From JAJDXO01 sp965213765 (GTDB taxonomy: Bacteria; Pseudomonadota; Alphaproteobacteria; Rhodospirillales; UBA2165), in contig OZ243926.1 of the NCBI GenBank assembly GCA_965213765.1, positions 3,596,001 through 3,660,000 of the forward strand: DNA of 64,000 nt, read 5' to 3'. A program made the position numbers and the translations under genes. Below the pieces are notes generated by a model, which was not told where the DNA came from, did no database searches, and saw only the letters and a list, made by a program, of their open reading frames with translations. Shown piece after piece: positions 9,445-18,266 of this stretch (the first letter of the stretch is position 1; every line of letters begins with the position of its first letter).

Positions 9445-9854
9445 GGCGGCCGCCGGGCGACGAATTCACCCGCCGGTTCGCCGGAACCGGCTCGTCCGGG
9501 GCGCCGGACGGAGGGCGCGAATAATTTTTTTTCGCGTCATTCGCAGACAGGCGCGGACAGGCGCAGCCTGGCGTACGAACTGTAGGAATTCCCATACTGA
9601 AAGCGGATTGCGGGGCTTCGCCGCGCCCCTATCTTGTTGTCCATGATGGCGATCCGCACCCTCCCCGGTGGCGGGTGGGTGCCAGCGAACTGTCGCGTGC
9701 TGTGTTTGCACGGAGCAGCGCTCGGAACTCGCTACCGCCGAAAGGGCCGGCGGCCAAGGTCTTATCATTTTCACGCATCTGAAGTGCGGGATAGTTCTTG
9801 ACACCCTCGAAAAGAGGCATAAATATCCCACATCTCAGATTCGGGATATTCATA
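9445..9854 (+). other. Intergenic region upstream of the HipA-like gene
   Basis: 410 bases without a convincing gene. The first part is extremely GC-rich, with a run of eight T near 9524-9533. The last 60 bases hold the promoter and inverted repeat listed separately. No separate HipB-like antitoxin gene was found here, although one normally precedes hipA. Confidence 0.6.
9798..9850 (+). promoter_or_regulatory. Promoter with inverted-repeat operator for the HipA-like gene
   Basis: A consensus -35 TTGACA at 9798-9803 is followed by an AT-rich -10 candidate (TAAATA, 9820-9825). An inverted repeat AATATCCC (9822-9829) and GGGATATT (9843-9850) with a 13-nt spacer overlaps the -10 and the GGGA that could serve as ribosome binding site for the ATG at 9855. 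Binding there would block both transcription and translation, the usual layout for autoregulated toxin operons. Function is inferred. Confidence 0.55.
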
Positions 9855-11705
9855 ATGCTGCACCTAGTGGGCGAAACCATCGATGCTAAGCGGGCGTACC
9901 GCCGCGCGCAGGCGGGGGCACTGATTCAACTTGTCCGCGGTATCTATGTCGAGTGCGGGAGCGACGTCGAAACCGTGGTTCTCGGCCATGCCGTGCGTAT
10001 CGCACGATATCTCTACCCTAATGCCCACTTATCGTCAGCGAGTGCGATTCTGCTAGGGCCGGCACCGGACGGAAGGCTGTTTATCAGCGGCCGGCGCAAT
10101 CAACGTACACGCCTTCGAACACTTGAGATAATCCAGAACACGGCTCCGCGGAACCCATCGACGGCCAGTGCCGTGATCGAGGACGATATGGGTGAGTTGC
10201 GCGTCGACGTGTCCTCGCCGCGTCAACGGTTTCTGGAGGCCTTTCGACTGAGAAGCGAGCACGCCAGCGCGATCACGCTTCAGATGCGCAATCGGATGGC
10301 CGCACGTCTGGTCGAGGAATACGGTTCGCCGCAGGCCGCGGCAGATTCCGTTTGGGCGTTGGCAAGGAAGAATGAGTGGTATCGGGAAGGCGAACGCGCG
10401 GAACGTTTCTTCCTGCAACAACCCGGCGCGGCCAAGGTGCCAGCGAACAAGGCGGCCTTTGATCTTCTGGTTTCCTGGCACGGCGAGCTGCTTGGCCATT
10501 TGACACATGACGGTTTCGAATGGGGGTGGAAACCCCGGAGACGCGGCGGGCCGGCGCTGGTGCGGCAAACCACGCCCGGAAAACTCCCGCCCCTCATCGA
10601 ATCGCTTCTGCCCGAAGGTTGGCTTGCCCAAGTCCTTGAGGAACGCGACGAACGCGATGTACTACGCGGCGGGCGACGCTACATGTCCAACATCGCGATC
10701 GCCCGGAGCCGTGACGAACTGGCGACGTTACCACCGGATATCCTCGTGGCGCCGCTCGCCGCGTTCATTGAGGCGGGCCGCTTTACCGGACGCTACGCTG
10801 GACCGGAGCGCGGAGACATTGAGGAGACTTTCGAGCGAAAGCTCGCTGATCTCTTCGCGCGGGTCGGGACACCGCGCCTGTCGGGGGTCCAGATCAAGGC
10901 ACCGATGAGTCTCCTTACCGACGGGACTCTGGTGCCCGCCTTGGACCGTCCGTTCACGCACATCCTCAAACCCGCCGGAACTGCGGGGATCGAGACATTG
11001 CCGGCCGCCGAATGGCTTTGCCTCGAATTGGGCCGGGCCGGTGGCTTCGACGTACCGGTGGCTGCATTGATAGAGATGCCCAATGGCATGCCGCCGGCGT
11101 TGCTGGTTGAGCGTTTTGACATCCGGCGCGGCGTGGAAGACCAGCGTCGTCTTGCCCTGGAAGACTTTTGTTCGATCCTGGACCTGCCGGCCTCGGCCAA
11201 GTATGACAGCACAATTGAACGCGTGGCCAAGGGTCTCCGACCACTGTCAACTGATCCGGTCTCGGATCTCAGTATTCTGTTTCGTCGTGCCGCCCTCGCT
11301 TGGCTAATCGGTGATGGCGACATGCACCTGAAGAATCTGGCGATCCTCAAGACGGCCGAAGCCGGCGCGAAGGCATTTGCATCGATCCGGATTGCACCGC
11401 TCTATGACGCGGTTACGACCCGGGTTTTTCCCGGTCTAGCCGGTGATCGCATGGCCCTGAAGCTCAACGGCAAGGATGACCGACTGCGTCGCCAGGATTT
11501 TCTTATGCTGGCGCGAACAATTGGGCTGTCCGGCGCGGAAGCCGAAATCGCATTGACGGACCTGACCGGACGGCTTTCCCGACGCGCAGGCACTTTAGAC
11601 CTGCCCGAATTTGCGCAGGGGTGGGGAGCAGCGAGCACGATGCGAGACAGGGTGATCGGTATTGTCGCGGAACGATCAGCTGCACTGATGGAAACCCTGT
11701 CTTGA
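9855..11705 (+). CDS. HipA-like Ser/Thr kinase with extra N-terminal regulator-like domain
   Basis: 616 residues from the ATG at 9855, against about 430 for E. coli HipA. I prefer this start to the TTG at 9798, which sits inside the -35 box. Residues 1-120 (AKRAYRRAQAGALIQLVRGIYV) resemble the winged-helix antitoxin-like domain of AbiEi-type proteins. Residues about 200-300 match the HipA N-terminal subdomain (SWHGELLGHLTHDG, SLLPEGWL). The kinase follows: SGVQIKAPMSLL near 341, EWLCLELG near 384, LVERFDI, catalytic WLIGDGDMHLKN near 485 and APLYDAV near 516. No hipB is nearby, so the N-terminal domain may replace it. Known HipA kinases phosphorylate tRNA synthetases; the target here is unknown. 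Confidence 0.8.
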   Translation: MLHLVGETIDAKRAYRRAQAGALIQLVRGIYVECGSDVETVVLGHAVRIARYLYPNAHLSSASAILLGPAPDGRLFISGRRNQRTRLRTLEIIQNTAPRNPSTASAVIEDDMGELRVDVSSPRQRFLEAFRLRSEHASAITLQMRNRMAARLVEEYGSPQAAADSVWALARKNEWYREGERAERFFLQQPGAAKVPANKAAFDLLVSWHGELLGHLTHDGFEWGWKPRRRGGPALVRQTTPGKLPPLIESLLPEGWLAQVLEERDERDVLRGGRRYMSNIAIARSRDELATLPPDILVAPLAAFIEAGRFTGRYAGPERGDIEETFERKLADLFARVGTPRLSGVQIKAPMSLLTDGTLVPALDRPFTHILKPAGTAGIETLPAAEWLCLELGRAGGFDVPVAALIEMPNGMPPALLVERFDIRRGVEDQRRLALEDFCSILDLPASAKYDSTIERVAKGLRPLSTDPVSDLSILFRRAALAWLIGDGDMHLKNLAILKTAEAGAKAFASIRIAPLYDAVTTRVFPGLAGDRMALKLNGKDDRLRRQDFLMLARTIGLSGAEAEIALTDLTGRLSRRAGTLDLPEFAQGWGAASTMRDRVIGIVAERSAALMETLS

Positions 11706-11855
11706 GAAAAGCTTCCGCGATGATCGCAGTCGATGATCAGCGGGCGGGCCGTCATGTCTCACCTGCTGAGGGGGATTACCGCTGCAAATCGCAATGGGCA
11801 GATTGCGCCGGGTTTGGTGGCGTCAGCAGGGATGGGTCCGCAACGCGGGGACCGT

Positions 11856-14303
11856 TCAGTCCAGATCCTCTCCATTCGCTCGCACGATTTCCAGCAGTCT
11901 TTGAAACCGATGGTCCTGCTCGAGGTCTGGCTGGGCGGCCTGTACGGCACTGAGGCACGTTGCCAGGTCGGCGAAGTACCCTCGAGCTGCGTCACCCACA
12001 ATTCGGTTCAGGAGCTCAAGTGCTGACTCAGGAAAACGGGTATCCAGTTGGGTTTCATGAAGGGAATGCGCAATTTGGTCGGGGTACTGCAACGGCCGCA
12101 ACCAAGACGAGACTTGTGCCATTGCCTCGGAAAACCCATCCCCCGCCGCAATGCACGCTTCGGCAAAGCTCTCCGAGACCGATTCCGAAATAGCATCAGG
12201 CGTGTTTGGCCAGATCGACACCAGATAGGGCGCCGCCCTGTTCCTCCAGTAGTCGGCTCTCCGGTCGCCGGCACTGTCGACTGCGCGAGAAAAAGTATCG
12301 GCCGCATGGTCAAGCGCGTCCTGGGGAAATGCTCGCATCGCAAGTGCCAATTCGCGCTTTCCGAAGATGTCTCCTGGGTCGAGCCCTGCGAATGTCAGCA
12401 ATGAGGCGTACTGTTCACGGTGTTGGCCAAGTTGGGCGTAATGGTTAGCCGTATCCAGGAACGCCGGCTTGAGCAATTCCATCAAAGGTGGATAGAGCCT
12501 CGGCGACCATAGGAACCCTTCCCATGCCGAGCGTGCTTCCACCTCAGCGTTTTCCCACTCGAAGAGAGGAAGCAAGAACCGGGTCGCCCATTCGCGGTCC
12601 ACCCTGAACAAGGAGATCACGTGGGTTGCCAGCAACAAACGGCCATGCCGAAACTTCGGAACCCCCGTGTCGCACAGCTGAGTAAACACCCGCCTTGGTT
12701 CGTCGGCCAGGCCTCGTTGATCCTCAAGGTCGCTTCGGTACCACCAGTGAAGCAGCGCCTCCGTCACCTGTCCCACAGGATGGTTGATCGCACGCCCGAG
12801 GAGACTGTCGCCCTCCTCTTCGACCTCGTAATCGACCGCCAGCAAGCGATCGCACAGCGCGAGAAAAACTGCTTCATGTCCTTCGAAGGTCCTGGCCTGC
12901 TTCTCCAGCCACCAGCTCACACCATGAGAAAGCTCCTGCAGCTTCTCCCCCGGCACATTAGCCAATACCAGGGCTATGACGCGCCAAGAGCGTTCCCGCA
13001 GCTCGTCCTCCGACCACCGCTGAAGTGCCTCACGCCACCGACCGCTCGGCCATATTCCTTCCGCCGCCAACGCAGCCAGTGCCGCCGCGGCCTCATCGAA
13101 ATCGTCGCGGCAGCGCTCGCGCCAGTCGTCGGGCCGCCAATCGTCCGGCTCGGGATTGTCGCGCAGCCATTGGATCAGTCCGTCTCGGTCACGAGGCGCG
13201 GCAACGTGAACGCGCAGCTCTCCGGCGTCGCCTGTCCACGTCGGAAACTCGTCGCGTTCATTCGCAGTCAGCTCCCAATTCGGGAATTTTGCAGAGATCT
13301 CGTCCAGCCGGCTCCGGGCAGCCGCACCCAGTTCCGCCCCGTTCCGGCTGATCTTGGCCAGTCGCAACCAGACCTTGCTTTCCTGTATCCGTATCCAGCG
13401 CTCCTCTTCGATATCGGGCCTGTACATTTCGCGTGGCGGTCCGGCGAGTATGGCCCGCTCAAGCCTGGCCAATTCGTCTTCATCGAGTTGCGGCCCAAAG
13501 GCGACCAGCAGGCGCATGGTCTCCCGCTGGGTCTCCACCGACCAAAGCCACCAATTGTCGTCGGCTAGCAGCCACCCGAGTCCCTGACTTCGAGGAACGA
13601 TGCCGTCCTGCGCGGCGGCAAAGAACGCCAGGCGGCGGAACAGAGGGTAGGGGATGCTGTAGCCGATGAAGCACACGACGAAGTTCCGAAGCAGCTCGCT
13701 GACGAAACGCGCTGCCCAACGCTCCGTGAGGTAGGCAAGGCCGAAGTCGCCGCTCGAGACGACCAGATTGTCCAGGCTCTTGTCGGCCGCGTTCTCGGGT
13801 AGCAGGCCGTGGAGGTACACCAATCCATCCCAGCGTTGCTTGGGGACGGGTAGCAACGGGGCTTCGAAGCGTTCGGCAGAAGGTCGACCGTTCGCGATTA
13901 CATACTCGAACAGCCGGTCGAAGTTGGTTGTGATCAGCCGAGTGCGACGCTCGCGGCATTCCGCCAGAGTCAGCAACGCCTCGTGCGTGGCAGTCGCATT
14001 GGAGGCAGAAATGTCCGGATCGAGGATCTCCGCGATTTTCCGGCGCACGGCTTGACGTCCACCGACGAAATTCGCCTCGAGCAAACCCACGGCCGTGTCA
14101 TAACGCTTGGATTTGATGGCTGCGGTTTGCACCGGATTCGGGATGATCCCCAGGCGGGAATAGAGTTCATCCACCAGCCCGGCAAATCCTGGCAAGCCAG
14201 CCGGATAGGAGATTCCAGCGCCACAGAAAAAAACGACACGGCCTTCTTCGTGCGCCTGCAACACCCGCTCGGGAACATCTGGACCTCCCCGCACGAACTG
14301 CAT
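11856..14303 (-). CDS. SIR2-like domain protein, probable anti-phage defence NADase
   Basis: 815 residues from the ATG at 14303, which has GGGGG upstream; a TTG at 14363 would add 20 residues. The SIR2-like domain covers about residues 1-280: VVFFCGAGISYPAG (NAD-binding, near 22-35), LITTNFDRLFEYV (near 126), GLVYLHGLL and VVCFIGYSIPYPLFR. The remaining 500 residues are Trp- and acid-rich helical sequence with no recognised enzyme motif and resemble DUF4020-type C-termini. Long SIR2 proteins of this kind deplete NAD during phage infection; that role is inferred from architecture and from the adjacent integrase and HipA-like kinase. It is convergent with the kinase gene, 150 nt apart. Confidence 0.8.
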   Translation of the reverse strand: MQFVRGGPDVPERVLQAHEEGRVVFFCGAGISYPAGLPGFAGLVDELYSRLGIIPNPVQTAAIKSKRYDTAVGLLEANFVGGRQAVRRKIAEILDPDISASNATATHEALLTLAECRERRTRLITTNFDRLFEYVIANGRPSAERFEAPLLPVPKQRWDGLVYLHGLLPENAADKSLDNLVVSSGDFGLAYLTERWAARFVSELLRNFVVCFIGYSIPYPLFRRLAFFAAAQDGIVPRSQGLGWLLADDNWWLWSVETQRETMRLLVAFGPQLDEDELARLERAILAGPPREMYRPDIEEERWIRIQESKVWLRLAKISRNGAELGAAARSRLDEISAKFPNWELTANERDEFPTWTGDAGELRVHVAAPRDRDGLIQWLRDNPEPDDWRPDDWRERCRDDFDEAAAALAALAAEGIWPSGRWREALQRWSEDELRERSWRVIALVLANVPGEKLQELSHGVSWWLEKQARTFEGHEAVFLALCDRLLAVDYEVEEEGDSLLGRAINHPVGQVTEALLHWWYRSDLEDQRGLADEPRRVFTQLCDTGVPKFRHGRLLLATHVISLFRVDREWATRFLLPLFEWENAEVEARSAWEGFLWSPRLYPPLMELLKPAFLDTANHYAQLGQHREQYASLLTFAGLDPGDIFGKRELALAMRAFPQDALDHAADTFSRAVDSAGDRRADYWRNRAAPYLVSIWPNTPDAISESVSESFAEACIAAGDGFSEAMAQVSSWLRPLQYPDQIAHSLHETQLDTRFPESALELLNRIVGDAARGYFADLATCLSAVQAAQPDLEQDHRFQRLLEIVRANGEDLD

Positions 14304-14606
14304 GTGGGACACCCCCAACTCTCTTGTACTTAGCCTCCAGGCCCTCGAACTGATCCGGCGCAACCGAAACAGGGGCCTTTTGCCCGTTGATTACCTCACT
14401 TCGACCATCCGCGTCACGAATCTTCGCGTAACGGCCAGCAACGATCGCCTCGTGCGTGATCCGCTTTTTGCAAACGGGCGCGCCGCACGGCTACCTCTGA
14501 GGGGGTATCGACTTACCGCTGGCCCGCCGACGCTTTAAGGGGCTCGTATTCTGCCTCAACGGGCGGAGCCATCCGGCATCTTATCGGGATCGAATGACTG
14601 GCCGAC
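14304..14606. other. Intergenic region with an unassigned open minus-strand frame
   Basis: No gene with a good start was found. On the minus strand a frame from about 14490 to 14300 is protein-like (CKKRITHEAIVAGRYAKIRD) but has a TAG just upstream and no ATG, GTG or TTG start, then runs into the SIR2 gene in another frame. It may be the tail of a lost gene. Confidence 0.35.
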
Positions 14607-14870
14607 CTATTTCTCGCGTTCTCTGTGTGACGGTTTCCACGGCGGTTGAATTTGTTCTACCGTCCAACCGCGTACTTCCTTCGGCCAACCGGTGCGTTCA
14701 TCGACCTCTGTCGGCACGGGCGGGTGTTTTCCGCCTTCGGAACACATTTGAGCAGCGGTGATCCCAGCGCCTCCGCACTGGAACCATCCGCGCTCGCCTG
14801 TGATCGTATTCTCGACCCAATTGCCGTACTGACAGCGTGGTGGCGGTTTGTTGCGTCTTCGCCTCGGCAT
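14607..14870 (-). CDS. Small hypothetical protein, cysteine-containing
   Basis: 87 residues. A basic N-terminus (PRRRRNKPPP) is followed by CQYGNWVENTITGERG, then WFQCGGAGI and MCSEGGKHPP, giving three cysteines, and a Trp/Pro-rich tail. The composition looks more protein-like than the other frames here, but there is no strong ribosome binding site and I do not recognise the family. It lies between the SIR2 gene and a run of gene remnants, so it may be a passenger of the island. Confidence 0.35.
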   Translation of the reverse strand: MPRRRRNKPPPRCQYGNWVENTITGERGWFQCGGAGITAAQMCSEGGKHPPVPTEVDERTGWPKEVRGWTVEQIQPPWKPSHREREK

Positions 14871-15174
14871 GACTTAACTGTACCCGCTTTCTTTCTCCCA
14901 CGCGCGTGCTGAAGCCTCTGACGTAAGGCCGTCCACAACTTTTGAGCTTCCGTACGGCCACTTCTGCTTATGTTCTTTTTCACGTCTTACAGGGTCAACC
15001 GTGATCCCCCCGTAAACAGCAAAAAAAATGCGGAATAATTTACTAACCTATTGTGATTCCTATATAAAATATCGATCTTTGATCTGGCCTCCACAAACAG
15101 TCATCAAGGCGAATGCAGTTTTTTTCAATTTTCTACGCATCTTGGTCGTAGATCGGCGTCGCCTGTCGACATTT

Positions 15175-15393
15175 CGACCGAGAACGCTCGTGCTGGCGGT
15201 CGCGGTACCGGCTTTCTTTGTGTTCGGCGTGCTGCTCGAGCAGCAGTTCCAGATCGTGCCGCTCCATGATCCGACCAGTGGCTGGAGCGACCACATCTGG
15301 CAGAACTACGGCCGCGCGATCTTCGACAGCGCGGACGATTCGAGGCGCACGGACAAGGCGATCGAGTGCAGGTTTCCCGTTTATGCGCCTTGA
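15175..15393 (+). pseudogene. Unidentified membrane-anchored protein fragment
   Basis: GC content rises sharply near 15175 and the plus frame then reads like a signal-anchor followed by a soluble domain (RTLVLAVAVPAFFVFGVLL, then IVPLHDPTSGWSDHIWQNYG). It stops after about 70 residues. The AT-rich stretch 14990-15170 before it carries no gene I can support. Family not recognised; I read it as an N-terminal remnant. Confidence 0.3.
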
Positions 15394-15474
15394 CGGCCCG
15401 ACAAAACGGCCTGGTCTTGCCCGTTCACTTTACATACGCGTTGCCCTGGCAGAGCGGCACGCGTAGCCCCCGAT

Positions 15475-15924
15475 TTACCGGACGGCCGCGGTATGAGCGA
15501 CGGTCTCGGGTCCCTCTTCACCGAACCGTGTGGCGGCGAAGCCGATGACGAGCCCGACGATGGCGCCCTCGGCGACAAACCAGAACGGGGAAGACAAGAT
15601 GCCCTCCGGACCGAACAGGGACACCATGGCGGCGGCCAGCGTGTCATAGGCAAAGAATGTCAGCACGAAGTTCATCCACGCCCCCAAGAGCGGTGCCAGG
15701 AACCACCACGGCATCGGTAATTTCAGCACGGGGTTCCACGTGTAGACGCCGAATACGCCGATGATCGCACCCAATGTTATGTACCAGAGAAATATTCCTC
15801 AGCGCAGCAGACTATCGTCGCCCACCGGATAGACAGTGAGGTAGATAAATCCCGCAAGGCCGAACAGGGCGCCGAGCATTTTACCGACGGCGATGCGGGT
15901 ATCCAAAGAGGGATTGCCGAACAT
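15475..15924 (-). pseudogene. Small membrane protein gene interrupted by one in-frame TGA
   Basis: GGAGG lies 6 nt before an ATG at 15924. The frame reads MFGNPSLDTRIAVGKMLGAL for 41 codons, hits TGA at 15801-15799, then continues in the same frame for 107 codons to the end at 15475 with several hydrophobic helices (LGAIIGVFGVYTWNPVLKLP, WWFLAPLLGAWMNFVLTFF). The context ...LLR-stop-GIFLWYIT fits a Trp codon, so TGG to TGA is the simplest explanation. There is no reason to invoke selenocysteine. Translation could restart only at the TTG at 15774. The frame ends 15 nt before the truncated helicase start region on the same strand. Confidence 0.65.
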
Positions 15925-15938
15925 TCTAACCTCCAGGG

Positions 15939-16379
15939 TCATTGGCGTTGCCGGTTAGGCTGGAGCAACCGCAATCGGCCGCAACCGATCAACCGAATTC
16001 GTATTGACGATGCGTTCGGTGCAAGAACCGATGGTCGGCGGTGTGGGCTTGGGAGCTCGCGGGTCGGCGCGAGGATCAGGGCACGCGGTCTATGCGGACC
16101 TTTGCCTTGCCCCTTGCGATGGTTCCTGCCTTTGGGCCTTCCTTGAGTTTGACCTTGAGTCTGGCCGTGACGCGCTTCGGAGAGCTGGTGGAGGATGGGC
16201 AGCGCGAAGGCAGCCGTCTTGCCGGTTCCCGTTTGGGCGATGCCGAGCAAGTCCTTACCGATGAGAAGTTGGGGGATGGCCTGCGCCTGGATCGGCGTCG
16301 GAATGACGTGTTTTCTGGCGTTCAATGCACGTTGGATCGGCTCGGCGAGGCCGAGGTCCGAAAAATTACGAGAGTTCAC
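15939..16379 (-). pseudogene. DEAD-box RNA helicase, truncated after motif Ia
   Basis: GTG start at 16379 with GAGGAT upstream. The Q motif (FSDLGLAEPIQRAL, TPIQAQAIP), motif I (GIAQTGTGKTAAFALP) and the start of motif Ia (LILAPTREL) are intact, placing it with RhlE-type helicases. After PTREL the sequence turns into unrelated Ser/Pro/Arg-rich residues and stops at 146 residues; motifs II (DEAD) to VI are missing, so no helicase activity is possible. The break is probably a deletion joining it to the membrane gene region. Confidence 0.8.
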
Positions 16380-16687
16380 TTATGATATCCTCATAAGCCC
16401 GGTTGCACGAACGGCGTCCATGACACGATTGGCATGGCGCGATCGGGCCCGGGCATTTTGGCCTGCCCCAGGCGCGGCTGGAGTGGCATATTTTTTGAAA
16501 ATTGTTCCCGGGAAATGGTGCTGCCGTTCGGCTGCACATCGCGCTATCGCGAGACAATGAGTGTTACTTAAATGAGGCTTCGCCCCGATTCTGTCAAGGA
16601 AATCAATTTTTTTTCGGATTTGGGATCGCTGGTTGCCCTCATTCTCTGGGCAGGTTCAGGCGCACGGCGATGGCGGCGGAGGCGATC
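16380..16687. other. Non-coding junction region
   Basis: 308 bases with no supported gene. It opens with a short inverted repeat CTTATGA/TCATAAG (16379-16397) that overlaps the helicase ribosome binding site, and contains AT-rich stretches with a run of eight T near 16607-16614. It separates minus-strand remnants from plus-strand remnants. Confidence 0.5.
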
Positions 16688-16894
16688 ACGGCGACGTCGT
16701 TCCGTACGTCGTCCGGTGCGCTCGAGCGGCGGGGCGCGCCGGCCGCCATATTGGATCAGCCGGACGGGCAGGCGGCGGAGGTGTACGGGGGCCGCCTGTT
16801 GGTGCTGCGGCCCGATCTGCATGTGGCGTGGCGGGGGGATGCCGCGCCGGACGACCCGGAGAGCATCGCGGCCGTCGTCACGGGACATGGATAG
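16688..16894 (+). pseudogene. C-terminal remnant of an FAD-dependent aromatic monooxygenase
   Basis: About 68 codons survive, ending at TAG 16894. The sequence AAEVYGGRLLVLRPDLHVAW and GDAAPDDPESIAAVV matches the thioredoxin-like C-terminus of PheA/MhpA/TfdB-type flavoprotein hydroxylases (usual length about 550 residues). The FAD-binding part is gone. It lies 9 nt before a truncated glutathione transferase gene, a pairing common in aromatic-degradation operons. Confidence 0.6.
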
Positions 16895-16903
16895 GAGGGG
16901 ACA

Positions 16904-17224
16904 ATGCTGGAGCTTTATCATCACGGCAGTTCGGTATGCGCGGCCAAGGTCCGCCTGGCGCTGGCCGAGAAGGGCCTGGAGTGGAAAGGCCGCTACATCG
17001 ACATCCTCAAGGGCGAGCAGTTCGAACCGGATTTCCTGGCCGTCAACCCGCGCGCCGTGGTCCCCGCGCTGGTCGACGGCGGAAGGGTGATCGTCGAATC
17101 CTCGGTGATCTGCGAATATTTGGAGGAGAAGTTTCCCGATCCCCGCCTGATGCCGGACGATCCCGGTGCACGGGCCGAACTTGGCTTCCTGAACAAGAAA
17201 AAGCGGGAGGTCGTTGTTCGGTAG
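16904..17224 (+). pseudogene. Glutathione S-transferase, N-terminal domain only
   Basis: GGAGGGG precedes the ATG. The thioredoxin-fold domain is clear: ELYHHGSSVCAAKVRLALAE, NPRAVVPALV with the cis-Pro, and VIVESSVICEYLEEKFP with the Glu-Ser glutathione contact. At about residue 93 the helical domain breaks into LNKKKREVVVR and stops at 106 residues, against about 210-230 in the family. Without the C-terminal substrate domain it is probably dead. Confidence 0.75.
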
Positions 17225-17336
17225 CCGACCCATGAACATATTCAACTCCAACAAAGTTTGGACCGATGGTCGCCGTTACCATCTATTGCACCAAATTTGA
17301 CCTGCGGGTACGCTTCCAGTCGGGAAAGAGGGACCG

Positions 17337-18101
17337 ATGCCTCTATCGTTGACATCTAGCGAATCCGCGGAAGTCTTCGGAATTATGGAAGACCTAACCC
17401 ACGGCTACGACAATGCCGAGGTGAGAGAAAGGACGGGTCACCGCCTGCTGCGCTTGCTCAAGGCGGACTATTTCGCCTCATTCGTCTGGAACGAGGGAAT
17501 TGGCGAATTTCGGGATAGCATCACCATCAACATGACGGACGACAATATTTCCCGATATGAAGAATACTTTCAGTATCGGGACCCAATCACACCCACCCTT
17601 CAAAAACGCAAACGCGCGACGCCGGTCAGCGCCGTCATGGCCCATCGGAAACTCGTAAAGACGGAATTTTTTACGGATTTTTTGGCCCGTGACGGCCTGT
17701 GCTATGGGATCAACTATTACGCCTACAGCTATGGCCGGAATATCGGGGATGTCCGAATATGGCGTGGCCGTCACGGCAACGAATTCGACCAGCGGGATGC
17801 CGATTTGCTGGATGCGATTGGACCGGCATTTACGAATGCCATGCGGCGTTGCTCCCCTCCAACGATTGAGAACGAAGGCACAATGGTCTTCGAATTGGCA
17901 AACCGTTTCGGATTGTCAAAGCGAGAAGCCGAGATTGCGCGCGAGTTGCTTCACGGAGCTTCCGATGCCGGAATCGCCGACAGGCTCTGCATTTCAATGC
18001 CGACGGTTCGGAGCCATGTACAATCAATTTTTCAAAAATGCGGCATCAATCGTAGAAGTCAACTCTTCGCGAGATGTGTCTCCAAAATTCATCAGAAATG
18101 A
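17337..18101 (+). CDS. LuxR family transcriptional regulator
   Basis: 254 residues; AGAGGGA lies before the ATG. Residues 1-180 form a GAF/autoinducer-binding-like sensory region (YFASFVWNEGIGEF, DPITPTLQKRKRATPVSAVM, FTDFLARDGLCYGINYYAYS), and residues about 190-250 the LuxR helix-turn-helix (LSKREAEIARELLHGASDAG, then IADRLCISMPTVRSHVQSIF). It lies 165 nt upstream of, and in the same orientation as, the amidase and ABC transporter genes, so it probably controls them. The ligand is unknown; acyl-homoserine lactone is not implied, since no synthase gene is present. Confidence 0.87.
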   Translation: MPLSLTSSESAEVFGIMEDLTHGYDNAEVRERTGHRLLRLLKADYFASFVWNEGIGEFRDSITINMTDDNISRYEEYFQYRDPITPTLQKRKRATPVSAVMAHRKLVKTEFFTDFLARDGLCYGINYYAYSYGRNIGDVRIWRGRHGNEFDQRDADLLDAIGPAFTNAMRRCSPPTIENEGTMVFELANRFGLSKREAEIARELLHGASDAGIADRLCISMPTVRSHVQSIFQKCGINRRSQLFARCVSKIHQK

Positions 18102-18266
18102 TGATGTAAATCACCCCGACCCAGACCTACTCTACCAACCCTAGACAGGTTGCTTGGGGCCGGTATCGTTCTCGCTCTCAGCGAACAGTCCTGTCAATTT
18201 GTGGCGCTTCGCATGTGAGCAATCGAGCAGGCGCACTCATGTGCCGTAACGGCGAGGAGTAGAGAT

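Noticed and set aside
9798..9854. TTG at 9798 as start of the HipA-like gene
   Set aside because: It lies in a consensus -35 box and has no ribosome binding site; ATG 9855 is better placed.
12621..13568. 315-codon plus-strand frame inside the SIR2 gene
   Set aside because: Antisense to a gene with clear SIR2 motifs, and its composition is not protein-like.
15799..15801. Selenocysteine read at the in-frame TGA of the membrane gene
   Set aside because: The surrounding residues suit Trp, no selenoprotein family is recognised and no obvious SECIS hairpin was seen; nonsense mutation is simpler.
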